This document shows positions 7,085 to 15,825 of a DNA stretch of 64,000 bases, piece by piece (position 1 is the first letter of the stretch; every line of letters starts with the position of its first letter). The notes below the pieces were generated by a model. The model worked only from the letters and a program-made list of their open reading frames with translations. It did no database searches and was not told the origin of the DNA. Source of the stretch: Chryseobacterium lactis (GTDB lineage: Bacteria > Bacteroidota > Bacteroidia > Flavobacteriales > Weeksellaceae); contig NZ_CP033924.1 in assembly GCF_003815875.1 (NCBI RefSeq), positions 2,604,001-2,668,000 on the forward strand. The letters are read 5' to 3'. Both the position numbers and the translations under genes were made by a program.

Positions 7085-9235
7085 TTACTTTTTTAAGGGT
7101 TGAAATTTTGGATGTCCCACCTGCCATAATGCGAAAGCAAATATATCTGAGTATTCGTGGAAAACTACATCCTGATCACTTGTAAAATGACCGTTTTCAT
7201 AATTAGCATACAATAAAACAGGTTTACCTGAAGATGTACTGTTTTGTAAAACGGTAGCGAATTTTGCAGGTTCCCATGGTGTAATTCTGGAATCGTTCAT
7301 TCCGGTACTAACAATAACGGCCGGATATTTCATCCCTTTTTTTACCTTACTTTGGGCGTCCATTTCGATAAGGTATTTGGTGTCTTCAGGATTTTTTAAG
7401 CTTCCTATTTCCGGAATCTGATTGGCTCCGTTAGCCGAGTTTTGAGAACGGAGAACATTGGTCATTCCTACTTCTACAATGCCAGCTCCGTATAGATCAG
7501 GTCTTTCAGTAATCGCTCGCCCGATAAGAACCCCACCCATACTTGCTCCATTTCCAATGAGTTTTGAAGGGGAGGTATATTTTTGGCTAACAAGATATTC
7601 AGAGCAGGCAATGAAGTCTTTCCAGGTATTAGATTTTTTAGCTTTCATGCCATCCTTATGCCAATTGTCGCCTTTCTCACCTCCTCCTCTTACGTGGGCG
7701 ACGGCCAATATTACACCTTGTTCCAGCAATACTGATAATCTATTGGAAAAACGAGGTGTATAAGATATTCCATAACCGCCATATCCTGTGATATAAGCTG
7801 GAGTATTGCCATCCATTTTTATGTTTTTGGGATAAATAATAGAAAGAGGAACCATGGTTCCGTCATGACTTTTTACTTCAGTTTCTTTTACTTCGTATAA
7901 TGCATTGTAATCGGGGTAGCTGCTGTCCCCGTTGAAATATTTGCTCATTACAGCTTTACCATTTTCAGGGTTATAATCGTAAAAGGTACCGGGAGTAAGC
8001 CAATTGCTGTTATAACATTGCAGATGATCATTTTCACGGGAGTTAAAGGCATTTGAATGATTGATTCCGTCCGGTAGAGGAACTTTTTTTATGGCCAATG
8101 TTTTAAGATCTATCTGATATTTATCCTGAGTAATCCCATTGCTTAATGAATAGAATAAATAATTTTTAGAGCTGTGAATAGAGGTGATTACCGAACTGCT
8201 TTCAGGAACAATAACTTTGGCGTTATCGAAATCGGGATTGGACAGACTTGTCAATCCTATTTTATAATTGGGGGAATCCCTATGGCTAAGGAAAAACAAC
8301 TGATCTCCGCTGATGTATGTTTGTATGATGTCATCAGATGATTTTATGATTTGTTTCCATTTGATTTTTTTATCTTTAATGGAAGAGAAAGGAGCATAGA
8401 ATACAGGATTTTCAGATTTCGTAGAACCTATTTTTAAAATGATGGATTTATAATCATTTGTAAAGGAAACTTTAGGGAATTGTTCTGTCAATATATTTAG
8501 CTCAGGATATTCTTCTCTTGATCCCAACACAATATCTTTGTCCTGGCTGGTACCTATCTGGTGAATCATAGCTTTCATTTCTTTCAAAAGCATATTGCTA
8601 TTGGGATCTCCTGTACTCATTTTAGTATAGATTATATATTTTCCGTCAGGGGTAAATTCAAAATTAAATTCACTCCATATGGGAGCCAGCACATCATCAA
8701 GGAATTTTTTAGTTTTTACATCTAAAATTCTAAGCTCGCAAATTTCACTTCCGGCTTTGGAGAATAACAGAGCTATTTGATTCCCTTTGGAATCTATTGT
8801 GAAATTGGTGATCTGAGCATCTTTTTTATACGTCTCCGGATCAAAAACTAATGTTTCTTTTCCTGTGGAAATATCTTTAGTGTAGAGCTTTGAGAGCTTT
8901 TCATTCTTTTTAGTTTTAACATAGAAATAAAGATTTCCTATTTGTTTTGCGTAGCCGTAAGAGTCACCACCCATTTCCTGAACCTGCTTCATACGGTTAT
9001 AAAGTGCATCACGATTGGGAATTTTATCAATAATACTGTGACTGTAATCCGACTGAGCTTTAAACCATGTTTTTACTTCAGGATTTTTCAGATCTTCCAG
9101 CCATTGATAATTATCGGTGATTTTATTTCCAAAATAGTCATCGGTTGCTGGCTTTTCAGCAGTTTTTGGGTAATTATACTGGGCAAAACAAATCTGGCTC
9201 GCTAGTAAACAGCTTGTTAGAAATATGTATTTCAT
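7085..9235 (-). CDS. Prolyl oligopeptidase family (S9) peptidase
   Basis: The 716-residue protein has a signal peptide (MKYIFLTSCLLASQICFAQ), so it is exported, presumably to the periplasm. It has the beta-propeller N-terminal half and alpha/beta-hydrolase C-terminal half of prolyl endopeptidases. The triad is visible: Ser about 563 in GNGASMGG, Asp about 650 in GMNDSR, His about 682 in NGHFTSD. It should cleave short proline-containing peptides. Length is normal for S9A enzymes. It is a single gene with its own promoter (9273-9304). Confidence 0.92.
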   Translation of the reverse strand: MKYIFLTSCLLASQICFAQYNYPKTAEKPATDDYFGNKITDNYQWLEDLKNPEVKTWFKAQSDYSHSIIDKIPNRDALYNRMKQVQEMGGDSYGYAKQIGNLYFYVKTKKNEKLSKLYTKDISTGKETLVFDPETYKKDAQITNFTIDSKGNQIALLFSKAGSEICELRILDVKTKKFLDDVLAPIWSEFNFEFTPDGKYIIYTKMSTGDPNSNMLLKEMKAMIHQIGTSQDKDIVLGSREEYPELNILTEQFPKVSFTNDYKSIILKIGSTKSENPVFYAPFSSIKDKKIKWKQIIKSSDDIIQTYISGDQLFFLSHRDSPNYKIGLTSLSNPDFDNAKVIVPESSSVITSIHSSKNYLFYSLSNGITQDKYQIDLKTLAIKKVPLPDGINHSNAFNSRENDHLQCYNSNWLTPGTFYDYNPENGKAVMSKYFNGDSSYPDYNALYEVKETEVKSHDGTMVPLSIIYPKNIKMDGNTPAYITGYGGYGISYTPRFSNRLSVLLEQGVILAVAHVRGGGEKGDNWHKDGMKAKKSNTWKDFIACSEYLVSQKYTSPSKLIGNGASMGGVLIGRAITERPDLYGAGIVEVGMTNVLRSQNSANGANQIPEIGSLKNPEDTKYLIEMDAQSKVKKGMKYPAVIVSTGMNDSRITPWEPAKFATVLQNSTSSGKPVLLYANYENGHFTSDQDVVFHEYSDIFAFALWQVGHPKFQPLKK

Positions 9236-9272
9236 GGGGGTAGTTCTTTTGATAGTGATAAAACTTTAGCTA

Positions 9273-9304
9273 CAAAAATACTAAACTATGACTAAGAATG
9301 ACAA
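9273..9304 (-). promoter_or_regulatory. Promoter of the S9 peptidase gene
   Basis: On the minus strand TTG (9304-9302), 21 bp, TATTTTTG (9280-9273). Confidence 0.6.
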
Positions 9305-9315
9305 TAGATTTGTAG

Positions 9316-9350
9316 AAAGAGGGAATACTTTAAAAAATATTCCCTCTTTT
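9316..9350. terminator. Terminator downstream of the LOG-family gene
   Basis: Arms 9316-9327 and 9338-9349 form a 12-bp stem around GAGGGAATA, flanked by A and T runs on both sides. Confidence 0.75.
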
Positions 9351-9354
9351 ATTA

Positions 9355-9936
9355 TTAAACTTCATCTTTAGAAATCCACTTTCCAACCGTTGGAGCTTCA
9401 TAGTTTCTCATTTTTTCTAACAAATTATCGATGGTATCACTGATGAGCAGCATATCCTGGTTAACTTGCTTTAAAAAGCCTTTGTCCACCATCTTCTGAA
9501 CCAGGTTAATCAAATCATCATAAAAGCCATCAATATTCAATACACCGATCGGTTTTTTATGAAGCCCGAGTTGCGACCAGGTGATCATCTCAAAGAATTC
9601 TTCCAATGTACCATAGCCGCCGGGAAGGACAATAACCCCATCACAAAGCTCGTTCATTTTGGTTTTCCTTTCATGCATCGATTCCACGATAATAAGCTCT
9701 GTCAGATTCTTGTGAGCAATTTCCTTTGATTGTAAAAACTGAGGAAGAACACCGGTTACTTTTCCGTTTTCACTTAAAGCACCATTGGCGATTGTTCCCA
9801 TTAAACCGGTTTCTGAACCACCGTAAATCAGTTGTATATCTTGTTTTGCTAAAGTCTGACCAAGCAAAAATGCCTGCTCTTCGTAAATTTTATCTGTGCC
9901 AAAACTTGAGCCGCAGAAAACTGTTATGTTTTTCAT
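9355..9936 (-). CDS. TIGR00730/LOG-family protein (cytokinin riboside monophosphate phosphoribohydrolase-like)
   Basis: The 193-residue Rossmann-fold protein shows the family signatures MHERKTKM (residues 87-94) and PGGYGTLEE (105-113), the nucleotide-binding and catalytic elements of LOG phosphoribohydrolases. These enzymes release the base from nucleoside 5'-monophosphates. In bacteria outside plant associations the natural substrate is unclear and older records wrongly call them lysine decarboxylases. It starts 3 bp after the end of the upstream membrane-protein gene, so the two form an operon. Confidence 0.92.
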   Translation of the reverse strand: MKNITVFCGSSFGTDKIYEEQAFLLGQTLAKQDIQLIYGGSETGLMGTIANGALSENGKVTGVLPQFLQSKEIAHKNLTELIIVESMHERKTKMNELCDGVIVLPGGYGTLEEFFEMITWSQLGLHKKPIGVLNIDGFYDDLINLVQKMVDKGFLKQVNQDMLLISDTIDNLLEKMRNYEAPTVGKWISKDEV

Positions 9937-9939
9937 TTT

Positions 9940-10464
9940 TTAAGATTTTATTTTTTTGAAAAAAAGGAATAATCCGGGAATAAGTAAAGAAAGGATGAGT
10001 TTCTGCTGTATGAAGTTAAAGAATGTTCGCAAAAAGGTGGAGCTTCCATAATAAAGTATTTCAAAAGGTCCAATTAATAAATCATAAAATGGTCTGAATT
10101 GAGGTCCAGAATATTCTGCTCCCAGTTCTTTGTATGAAACAATAGAAGGATCCCATTGCGGGAAGTATTTAAAGGTAATAAGCTGTAGGATATAAAATAG
10201 GATATAGGTAATAACACTAAGGAGAAAGCTCCAGGAAACCAATTTCAAATAGATGTTTTTCTTATTACGAATTTGTTGATAGGCTTTTATCACAAATAAG
10301 AAATAAACCAAGAAGATAGAAACTCCAATTAAGGGATTTAACCAGTGAGGATATCCATCGGGCGTGATACGGGAACCCCGTTTAAGTATGATGAATCCAT
10401 CCAATAAATTGATTGCCAGTAATACTGCAGCGGAGTACAGCATGGTTATGTATAGTTTTTTCAT
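9940..10464 (-). CDS. Uncharacterised membrane protein
   Basis: The 174-residue protein has four hydrophobic segments: about 7-27, 46-64, 78-98 and 155-170. It also has a loop rich in aromatic residues (YSGPQFRPFYDLL). I do not recognise the family. It is immediately upstream of the LOG-family gene on the same strand (3-bp gap), so the two are probably co-transcribed, but nothing in the sequence links their functions. Confidence 0.75.
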   Translation of the reverse strand: MKKLYITMLYSAAVLLAINLLDGFIILKRGSRITPDGYPHWLNPLIGVSIFLVYFLFVIKAYQQIRNKKNIYLKLVSWSFLLSVITYILFYILQLITFKYFPQWDPSIVSYKELGAEYSGPQFRPFYDLLIGPFEILYYGSSTFLRTFFNFIQQKLILSLLIPGLFLFFKKIKS

Positions 10465-10478
10465 TATTTTTAGAATAA

Positions 10479-10512
10479 AAAATATCCAAAATCAAAAGAC
10501 TTTGGATATTTT
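10479..10512. terminator. Terminator after pepD
   Basis: Perfect 12-bp arms (10479-10490 and 10501-10512) built on AATATCCAAA with a 10-nt loop, with T runs on both strands. It ends the pepD transcript on the minus strand. Confidence 0.75.
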
Positions 10513-10524
10513 ATTTTTTCTATT

Positions 10525-11967
10525 TTATTTCTGAGGAATATTCGCCAAAATATCTTTCAGGAAGCTCCAGAACTTCTGAGCAGAAGGGATATTTGCCTTC
10601 TCATCAGGAGAGTGTGCTCCTCTGATTGTTGGCCCAAAGCTTACCATTTCCATTTCAGGATAATTGGCTCCGATGATTCCACACTCAAGGCCGGCATGAC
10701 AAGCCACTACATGAGGCTTCTCATTGAATTTTTCGGTGTAGATCTTTTCCATGATCTGTACGATCTCAGAACCCGGTTTTGGTTTCCACCCTGGGTATGA
10801 ACCGCTGAATTCTACATTCATTCCGGCCAATTCTGCTACAGATTTTAATTGTTCTGCTACAGAATATTTAGATGAATCTACAGAAGATCTCGTAAGGTTT
10901 AAGATTTTAAGTTCTCCGCCTTTCAATTCAACTCTTGCCACGTTGTTGGAAGCTTCCACAAGGTTTGCAACATCTGGGCTCATTCTGTACACTCCATTGT
11001 GAAGAGCTTTCAGAGTAAGAATCAATTTTTTTGAATCTGCTTCTGAAATCGATTTGTCAGAGGATGTAGAGTTTTCAATATTAATTTGAATACCCGGTTC
11101 TACTGAAGCGAATTCTTCTAAAATATCTTTTTTAAGAGCAGTTGCTTCTTCAATGAATTCCTGTGCATTTCTTACAGAGATAAGTGCAGCAGCTTCTCTT
11201 GGAATAGCGTTTCTTAAGCCACCACCGTCAATAGAGATGATTTCAATATTTTGTTTTTCCAAACCACTGTAAAGGAGTCTTCCTAAAATGATATTGGAGT
11301 TTCCGAAACCTTTGTGGATATCCATTCCGGAGTGACCTCCCTGAAGACCTTTTACTCCGATTTTCACAACCTGTCCTTTTGAAGCTTCAGTACTGTAGCT
11401 TTGAGTGATCGTTACATCAACACCTCCTGCACAACCGATGTCGATCTCATCATCTTCTTCGGTGTCAAGATTCAATAGGATATCTCCTTTTAATTGCCCC
11501 GGTTTTAAACCTAAAGCTCCTGTCATTCCTGTTTCTTCATCAATAGTAAATAAAGCTTCCAAAGCAGGGTGTGGAATATCTGAACTTTCAAGAATAGACA
11601 TAATCGTCGCCACTCCCAAGCCGTTGTCAGCTCCTAAAGTAGTTCCTTTTGCCTTTACCCAGTCACCATCCACTTCCATTTTGATTCCTTCCGTTTCAAA
11701 ATCAAAATTGACATCATTGTTTTTCTGGCAAACCATATCAAGGTGCGATTGAAGCACAATTGATTTACGGTTTTCCATTCCTGCAGTAGCCGGTTTTTTA
11801 ATGATTACATTTCCTACTTCATCTACTGTCGTTTCCAGTCCGAGGTTTTCACCAAATCCTTTGATGAAAGCGATTACTTTTTCTTCTTTTTTTGATGGTC
11901 TTGGAACTGCATTTAACTTGGAAAAATTTTTCCAGATAATCTGCGGTTCTATGTTAGATAATTCCAT
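10525..11967 (-). CDS. pepD: Aminoacyl-histidine dipeptidase (peptidase D, M20 family)
   Basis: The 480-residue cytosolic metallopeptidase has the di-zinc site of M20C enzymes: H75 and D77 in QSHLDMV, D114 in LGADNG, catalytic E144 with E145 in DEETGMTGA, a later Glu in CHAGLECG and His in IRGAHSPDE. PepD hydrolyses dipeptides such as Xaa-His and helps recycle peptides. Length is typical. A -7 box TAAATTTG lies at 11984-11991, 16 nt before the ATG. Confidence 0.93.
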   Translation of the reverse strand: MELSNIEPQIIWKNFSKLNAVPRPSKKEEKVIAFIKGFGENLGLETTVDEVGNVIIKKPATAGMENRKSIVLQSHLDMVCQKNNDVNFDFETEGIKMEVDGDWVKAKGTTLGADNGLGVATIMSILESSDIPHPALEALFTIDEETGMTGALGLKPGQLKGDILLNLDTEEDDEIDIGCAGGVDVTITQSYSTEASKGQVVKIGVKGLQGGHSGMDIHKGFGNSNIILGRLLYSGLEKQNIEIISIDGGGLRNAIPREAAALISVRNAQEFIEEATALKKDILEEFASVEPGIQINIENSTSSDKSISEADSKKLILTLKALHNGVYRMSPDVANLVEASNNVARVELKGGELKILNLTRSSVDSSKYSVAEQLKSVAELAGMNVEFSGSYPGWKPKPGSEIVQIMEKIYTEKFNEKPHVVACHAGLECGIIGANYPEMEMVSFGPTIRGAHSPDEKANIPSAQKFWSFLKDILANIPQK

Positions 11968-11983
11968 TGAATTTTATTTTTCT

Positions 11984-11991
11984 CAAATTTA
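11984..11991 (-). promoter_or_regulatory. -7 box of pepD
   Basis: TAAATTTG on the minus strand, 16 nt before the pepD start; no convincing -33 element. Confidence 0.45.
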
Positions 11992-11997
11992 CGAAAT

Positions 11998-12032
11998 AAA
12001 AAATGCTTCCGTGAGATACAGAAGCATTTTTT
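11998..12032. terminator. Terminator of the LURP-one/lipoprotein operon
   Basis: Perfect arms (11998-12009 and 12021-12032) built on AAATGCTTC, with A and T runs at the two ends. It lies downstream of the minus-strand lipoprotein gene and upstream of pepD. Confidence 0.7.
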
Positions 12033-12089
12033 ATGAGTAGCTAAAGGCGAATAAGTAAATTTACAAATGCCCCTGTTTTCTTTTTGTTT

Positions 12090-12581
12090 TTAACATCCAC
12101 ATTCTCCGTAGATCGGTGTAGTGAAGACTGTACCATCAGGTTTTTCAATCGTCAGGGTCCCTTCAAATAACAAAGCTTCCTCGCCTTTTATTTTTTTACC
12201 TTTTACGGAAATTTTATAATTATCATTTTCAATTTCTTTGGTAAGCTCTTCGTCAACTTCCATATCGCTTGAAGAAATAAGATTCATTGCCACTCTTTTG
12301 CCATCCAGCATCATATAAGCAGTTTTGCCTGCATCATCAGCGTAGATGTATTTTTCTGATTCAAAATCAGCTTTATTGATCGCAAAGTAGCATGAACATT
12401 CTTTAATCTCCTTTGGAAATGGAATATTTCCAACCAGAATTTTTCCCTCAGAATGTTTTGCAGCTGCAGAATCTTTAACAATACTTAAAGAGTCGCCGGG
12501 ATTGGAAGTGGAAACAGTTTCTTTTTCTTTTTTACAAGCAATCAAAAGAAACGCAGAAAATAAGATAATTAGGTATTTCAT
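12090..12581 (-). CDS. Uncharacterised lipoprotein
   Basis: The 163-residue protein has a lipobox (FLLIAC, Cys16) followed by a Lys/Glu/Ser-rich linker and a globular part. It contains a CSC near residue 63 and ends in a Cys-rich tail (YGECGC). I do not recognise the domain. It lies 19 bp after the LURP-one gene on the same strand and shares its terminator, so it belongs to that transcript. The tail cysteines could form a disulfide or bind metal, which is speculation. Confidence 0.75.
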   Translation of the reverse strand: MKYLIILFSAFLLIACKKEKETVSTSNPGDSLSIVKDSAAAKHSEGKILVGNIPFPKEIKECSCYFAINKADFESEKYIYADDAGKTAYMMLDGKRVAMNLISSSDMEVDEELTKEIENDNYKISVKGKKIKGEEALLFEGTLTIEKPDGTVFTTPIYGECGC

Positions 12582-12600
12582 TTGTTTGTGGTTTTATTTT

Positions 12601-13206
12601 TTAGCCTCTGGCTCTTTCAAGAAGGGTCATCATTAACAATGAAAGGATTACTAAGCTTTCTTCCTCATCGTCAATATCAATTAACCTATCCAACTGGAAT
12701 CTTCTTCCGAAGAACGAAGGCATTTTTTTTAATTTAAAATAAGCTTTTCCATCCATTCCCATTACAGTATACGATGGATTCAGAAAATATCCGGTAAACA
12801 TTCCGATGATAGGAAGTTCTCCTACAAAACTATCCCAAAATCTTACCCAGGCATTGTCTTCCTGAACTTTGAATTTCGGTTGATCATTGGCATCAAGAAC
12901 ATCATAGCTGGCTTTCCAGATAGAACGCATGCCTTTTCTTGCTAATCTGCCGAAGTTTTTATTGTTTGCCACATCGTTTAACGAGTAGGAAGCATTGAAA
13001 TCGATCCATTTATTTGCTCTGATTCTAAAAAGCTCCTTCGACTTGCTCTCATCATTAAAAACGATTACATCTTCTTTCAGTTTAAACATTTTCTGACGTA
13101 CATAGGCTACGTAGTTTCCATTTCTGTCTGTAATGTTGAAGTCGCTGGCTAAGGTAGTGATTTTGAATTTGAAATCCAGTGGATAATTAAGATTGTTAAG
13201 TACCAT
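12601..13206 (-). CDS. LURP-one-related (Tubby C-terminal-like) family protein
   Basis: The 201-residue protein shows the beta-strand pattern of LURP-one-related proteins: FKITTLASDFNITDRNGN, YVRQKMFKLKEDVIVF, then DVLDANDQPKFKVQED, with a hydrophobic C-terminal strand. The fold is a 12-stranded barrel around a helix, related to Tubby and phospholipid scramblases. The bacterial role is unknown. No signal peptide is seen. A -7 box TATATTTG (13241-13248) lies 34 nt upstream, and the gene is first in an operon with the lipoprotein gene. Confidence 0.8.
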   Translation of the reverse strand: MVLNNLNYPLDFKFKITTLASDFNITDRNGNYVAYVRQKMFKLKEDVIVFNDESKSKELFRIRANKWIDFNASYSLNDVANNKNFGRLARKGMRSIWKASYDVLDANDQPKFKVQEDNAWVRFWDSFVGELPIIGMFTGYFLNPSYTVMGMDGKAYFKLKKMPSFFGRRFQLDRLIDIDDEEESLVILSLLMMTLLERARG

Positions 13207-13524
13207 GTTAGTTTATTTTTTTCATATTTAATTCGAGCCGCAAATATAAAGGTTTTTTTAGAGTTCTAAGTATCGCAGATGTCATGAAAAGATTAAATTA
13301 TCAGACGGGACATTGTGCGGGTGGAAGTTGTAGAGATAGGGTTAGAAATAATAGATGATAGATGATAGATAAATGGGGTAAAGATCTGAGAACTGTAAGA
13401 TACCCGATTTGCTTCAGGATAGATAATTTGCAACAAAGCGAATTGAGTATTCCCTATGGATTATCATGTTTTTGTTTTCATTTTCGACAATCAATTTTCA
13501 ACTTTAATCCTTATTTTTGTGCTT
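13207..13524. other. Divergent intergenic region with GATGATA microsatellite
   Basis: This gap between the LURP-one gene and recR holds the -7 box of the former (minus strand, 13241-13248) and a short GATGATAGAT-type microsatellite at about 13350-13372. At its end is the -7 box of recR (13512-13519). An in-frame ATG at 13456 would extend recR by 23 hydrophobic residues; I consider that non-coding. Confidence 0.55.
13512..13519 (+). promoter_or_regulatory. -7 box of recR, five bases before its start codon
   Basis: TATTTTTG ends 5 nt before the ATG at 13525. This implies a leaderless transcript and argues against the longer open frame starting at 13456. Confidence 0.55.
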
Positions 13525-14136
13525 ATGGATTACCCAAGTAAAGTTTTGGCAAAAGCAGTGGATGAGATTTCGGGATTACCTGGTATCGGGCGGAAGACTG
13601 CATTGAGATTAGCACTGCATTTATTGAAGCAACCCAGTTCCAGAGCAGTAAGTCTTGGAAATTCCCTGATCAATCTTGTCAACGAAATAAAATACTGCAA
13701 AGAATGTCATAATTTTTCAGATTTTGAGATCTGTGAAATTTGCAGCAATGAAAAAAGAAACGGCGAGCTGATCTGCATCGTTGAAGATGTACGTGATGTT
13801 ATTGCAATTGAAAATACAGGAAAATACACCGGAAAATACTTGATTCTGGGTGGAAAGATATCTCCGATGGAAGGAGTTGGTCCCAATCAATTAAACATTC
13901 CAAGTATTGAAAGAAAATTGAATGAAGGGAAAGTGAAGGAATTTATTTTTGCGTTGAGTGCTACGATGGAAGGAGATACCACAGCTTATTATGTTTATAA
14001 AAAATTTAAAAATTTTAATGTAAATTTTTCAAGCATTGCAAGAGGAATTTCAGTAGGAGATGAGTTGGAATATGCTGATGAAATTTCTTTAGGAAGATCC
14101 ATTATCAACCGATTGCCATACAACGAAAAGGATTAA
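13525..14136 (+). CDS. recR: Recombination mediator protein RecR
   Basis: From the ATG at 13525 the protein has 203 residues, the usual RecR length. It has a helix-hairpin-helix (LPGIGRKTA, residues 18-26), a zinc finger with C58, C61, C70 and C73, and a Toprim domain from about residue 82. RecR works with RecO (and RecF) to load RecA on gapped single-stranded DNA. An upstream in-frame ATG at 13456 adds 23 residues that are not conserved in the family and would place the promoter box inside the gene. A glycosyltransferase gene follows after 2 bp. Confidence 0.95.
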   Translation: MDYPSKVLAKAVDEISGLPGIGRKTALRLALHLLKQPSSRAVSLGNSLINLVNEIKYCKECHNFSDFEICEICSNEKRNGELICIVEDVRDVIAIENTGKYTGKYLILGGKISPMEGVGPNQLNIPSIERKLNEGKVKEFIFALSATMEGDTTAYYVYKKFKNFNVNFSSIARGISVGDELEYADEISLGRSIINRLPYNEKD

Positions 14137-14138
14137 TT

Positions 14139-14972
14139 ATGAAGCTGTCTGTTATTATTGTTAATTATAATGTTACCCAATTACTAAAAAGCTGTCTTTT
14201 ATCAATTCAGAAATACGTAAAAGAGCTGGACTATGAGATAATTGTGATTGATAACGCCTCTACAGATAGTTCATGGGGAGATCTTATCCCCGAATTTCCT
14301 ACTGTACACTTTATTTCTTCTGAGAATAACGGAGGGTTTTCAAAAGCCAATAATCAAGCGATACAAACTGCCACAGGAGAATATCTGCTACTTTTAAATC
14401 CTGATACGGAATTGGAAGGATTTTATATGAAAGAACTTATTGATTTTGCAGATTCTCATACTGACTTCGGAGGTATGGGAGTACACATGCATGATGCAGA
14501 AGGAAACTTTCTGCCGGAAAGCAAGCGTTCGGTTCCCGATATGTTCAATTCTTTTGAGAAATTATTTACAAGTTTTAAAAAGAAAAACTCCAGGTCTTAT
14601 TACAGAAATGATATAGAAGAAACAGCCATTGCTGAAGTAGAAGTGGTAACAGGTGCTTTTTTATTGATTAAAAGAGAGGTTTACCAAAATATTGGCGGGC
14701 TGGATGATGCTTATTTTATGTATGGAGAAGATATTGATCTTTGCTATACATTGTTGAGAAATGGCTACAGGAACTATTATTATGGAAAGGCTTCAATTCT
14801 TCATCATAAAGGGGAAAGCACCGTGAAAGATGAAGTTTATTTAAGCCGGTTTTATGGAGCCATGCAGATTTTCATTGATAAATATTATAAGGAAGCAAAA
14901 CCAATGCAATATTCATTTTTAAAAGCTGGTTTAAAACTTCGCCATCAGATTGAAAAGATCAAGTTGAAATAG
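14139..14972 (+). CDS. Family 2 glycosyltransferase
   Basis: The 277-residue protein opens with the GT-A fold start SVIIVNYNV, then IIVIDNASTD (nucleotide-sugar binding), ENNGGFSKANN and the metal-binding LLNPDTE near residue 90. A later EDIDLCY matches the ED acceptor motif. It resembles rhamnosyl- and related transferases that build surface polysaccharide at the inner membrane. It starts 2 bp after recR, so they are co-transcribed, a common but functionally uninformative pairing in flavobacteria. Donor and acceptor cannot be told. Confidence 0.9.
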   Translation: MKLSVIIVNYNVTQLLKSCLLSIQKYVKELDYEIIVIDNASTDSSWGDLIPEFPTVHFISSENNGGFSKANNQAIQTATGEYLLLLNPDTELEGFYMKELIDFADSHTDFGGMGVHMHDAEGNFLPESKRSVPDMFNSFEKLFTSFKKKNSRSYYRNDIEETAIAEVEVVTGAFLLIKREVYQNIGGLDDAYFMYGEDIDLCYTLLRNGYRNYYYGKASILHHKGESTVKDEVYLSRFYGAMQIFIDKYYKEAKPMQYSFLKAGLKLRHQIEKIKLK

Positions 14973-15030
14973 TACTTTGGAACTCTCTTCTCTTCTTACA
15001 AAATCAAAAATCTGATGTCGGTTCAAATAA

Positions 15031-15056
15031 AAAAGCAACTCAATTGAGTTGCTTTT
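15031..15056. terminator. Palindromic bidirectional terminator
   Basis: A perfect 26-bp palindrome centred between 15043 and 15044, built on AAAAGCAACTCAA, lies between the convergent glycosyltransferase and secG genes and serves both. Confidence 0.8.
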
Positions 15057-15080
15057 ATTGTATATCTAATGATTACCTTC

Positions 15081-15434
15081 TTATTTAGCCGGTGTTGCAG
15101 GAGCCTGCGCCGGAGTAGTTGTTGTAGAAGAAGCAGGAGCCTTTTTAGCAGGAGCTTCTTTTTTAACTGGTTGTTGCTGACCTGGTGCCACTTGTGATGG
15201 CTTACCTGTAATAACAACGCTTAAAAGGATCAGAACGATGATAGTTCCGCCTAGAGTCCATGTTGCTTTTTCCATGAAATCATTGGTTCTCTGTACTCCA
15301 AACTGTGCAGATGATGCACCTCCGAAAGTACTGGAAAGGCCTCCTCCTTTAGGATTTTGAGCCATAACGATAATTACCAATAAAACACTGGCAATCATAA
15401 TAAGAACCATCAATAGTGTAAATATAGTGTCCAT
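15081..15434 (-). CDS. secG: Preprotein translocase subunit SecG
   Basis: The 117-residue inner-membrane protein has two transmembrane helices (about 3-25 and 58-76) joined by the conserved cytoplasmic loop QNPKGGGLSSTFGG. It is the accessory subunit of the SecYEG channel. The C-terminal 35 residues are an Ala/Pro/Lys/Thr-rich tail, longer than in E. coli but usual in flavobacteria. It has its own promoter (15460-15490). Confidence 0.93.
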   Translation of the reverse strand: MDTIFTLLMVLIMIASVLLVIIVMAQNPKGGGLSSTFGGASSAQFGVQRTNDFMEKATWTLGGTIIVLILLSVVITGKPSQVAPGQQQPVKKEAPAKKAPASSTTTTPAQAPATPAK

Positions 15435-15459
15435 TAATTCTGATATCTTTTTGAATGGG

Positions 15460-15490
15460 CAAATTTAATCTTTTTTTACTGAACAACAAA
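15460..15490 (-). promoter_or_regulatory. Promoter of secG
   Basis: On the minus strand TTTG (15490-15487), 19 bp, TAAATTTG (15467-15460), 25 nt before the ATG. Confidence 0.7.
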
Positions 15491-15638
15491 AAAAGATGCT
15501 GGTAAATATGGATTAACTGCCAAAGTTTATAAATCAGACAATGATTTTACGCTAAAAATAAGGTTGAGATAGGGTTCAGGTTTATTTTTATGACCTGGAG
15601 AACGGTGATGTAAGGTTGAGCTAAAATGGTTAGATTAC

Positions 15639-15762
15639 TTTTTCTCGCAGATCCAGCAGATTTTTTATTTATCTGCGTAATCTGCAAAATCAGCGTGAGA
15701 TAAATAATTGGCTGTACTCAATTTTATCGCAGATAAGATCCTAGCTTCCTAAAAACAGACTA
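15639..15762. repeat. Solitary fragment of the composite intergenic repeat
   Basis: This stretch matches the end module of the repeat family found at 45.4-46.2 kb and 60.9-61.6 kb. It has TTTCTCGCAGAT, then a TCTGCGTAATCTGC block, AATCAGCGTGAGATAAA, and finally ATTTTATCGCAGATAA and ATCCTAG. It is in the orientation of the 61-kb copies. The rest of the 391-bp gap between secG and the M16 operon (15435-15638) holds the secG promoter and nothing else I can support. Confidence 0.75.
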
Positions 15763-15772
15763 ATTTCCCAAC

Positions 15773-15808
15773 AAAAAGGGCTGTCTCAAAAGTGAGACAG
15801 CCCTTTTT
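15773..15808. terminator. Strong terminator of the M16 peptidase operon
   Basis: A perfect 16-bp stem (15773-15788 with 15793-15808) built on AAGGGCTGTCTCA, with A/T runs at both ends, lies 18 bp past the 3' end of the minus-strand operon. Confidence 0.85.
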
Positions 15809-15825
15809 TATAAAGAAAATCTTTC

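Noticed and set aside
13456..13524. N-terminal extension of RecR
   Set aside because: 23 hydrophobic residues absent from the family and the -7 promoter box would be inside the gene.
15023..15217. Minus-strand frame of 64 codons
   Set aside because: It is a shifted frame of secG, rich in Leu/Gln/Arg because of the Ala/Pro-rich tail codons.
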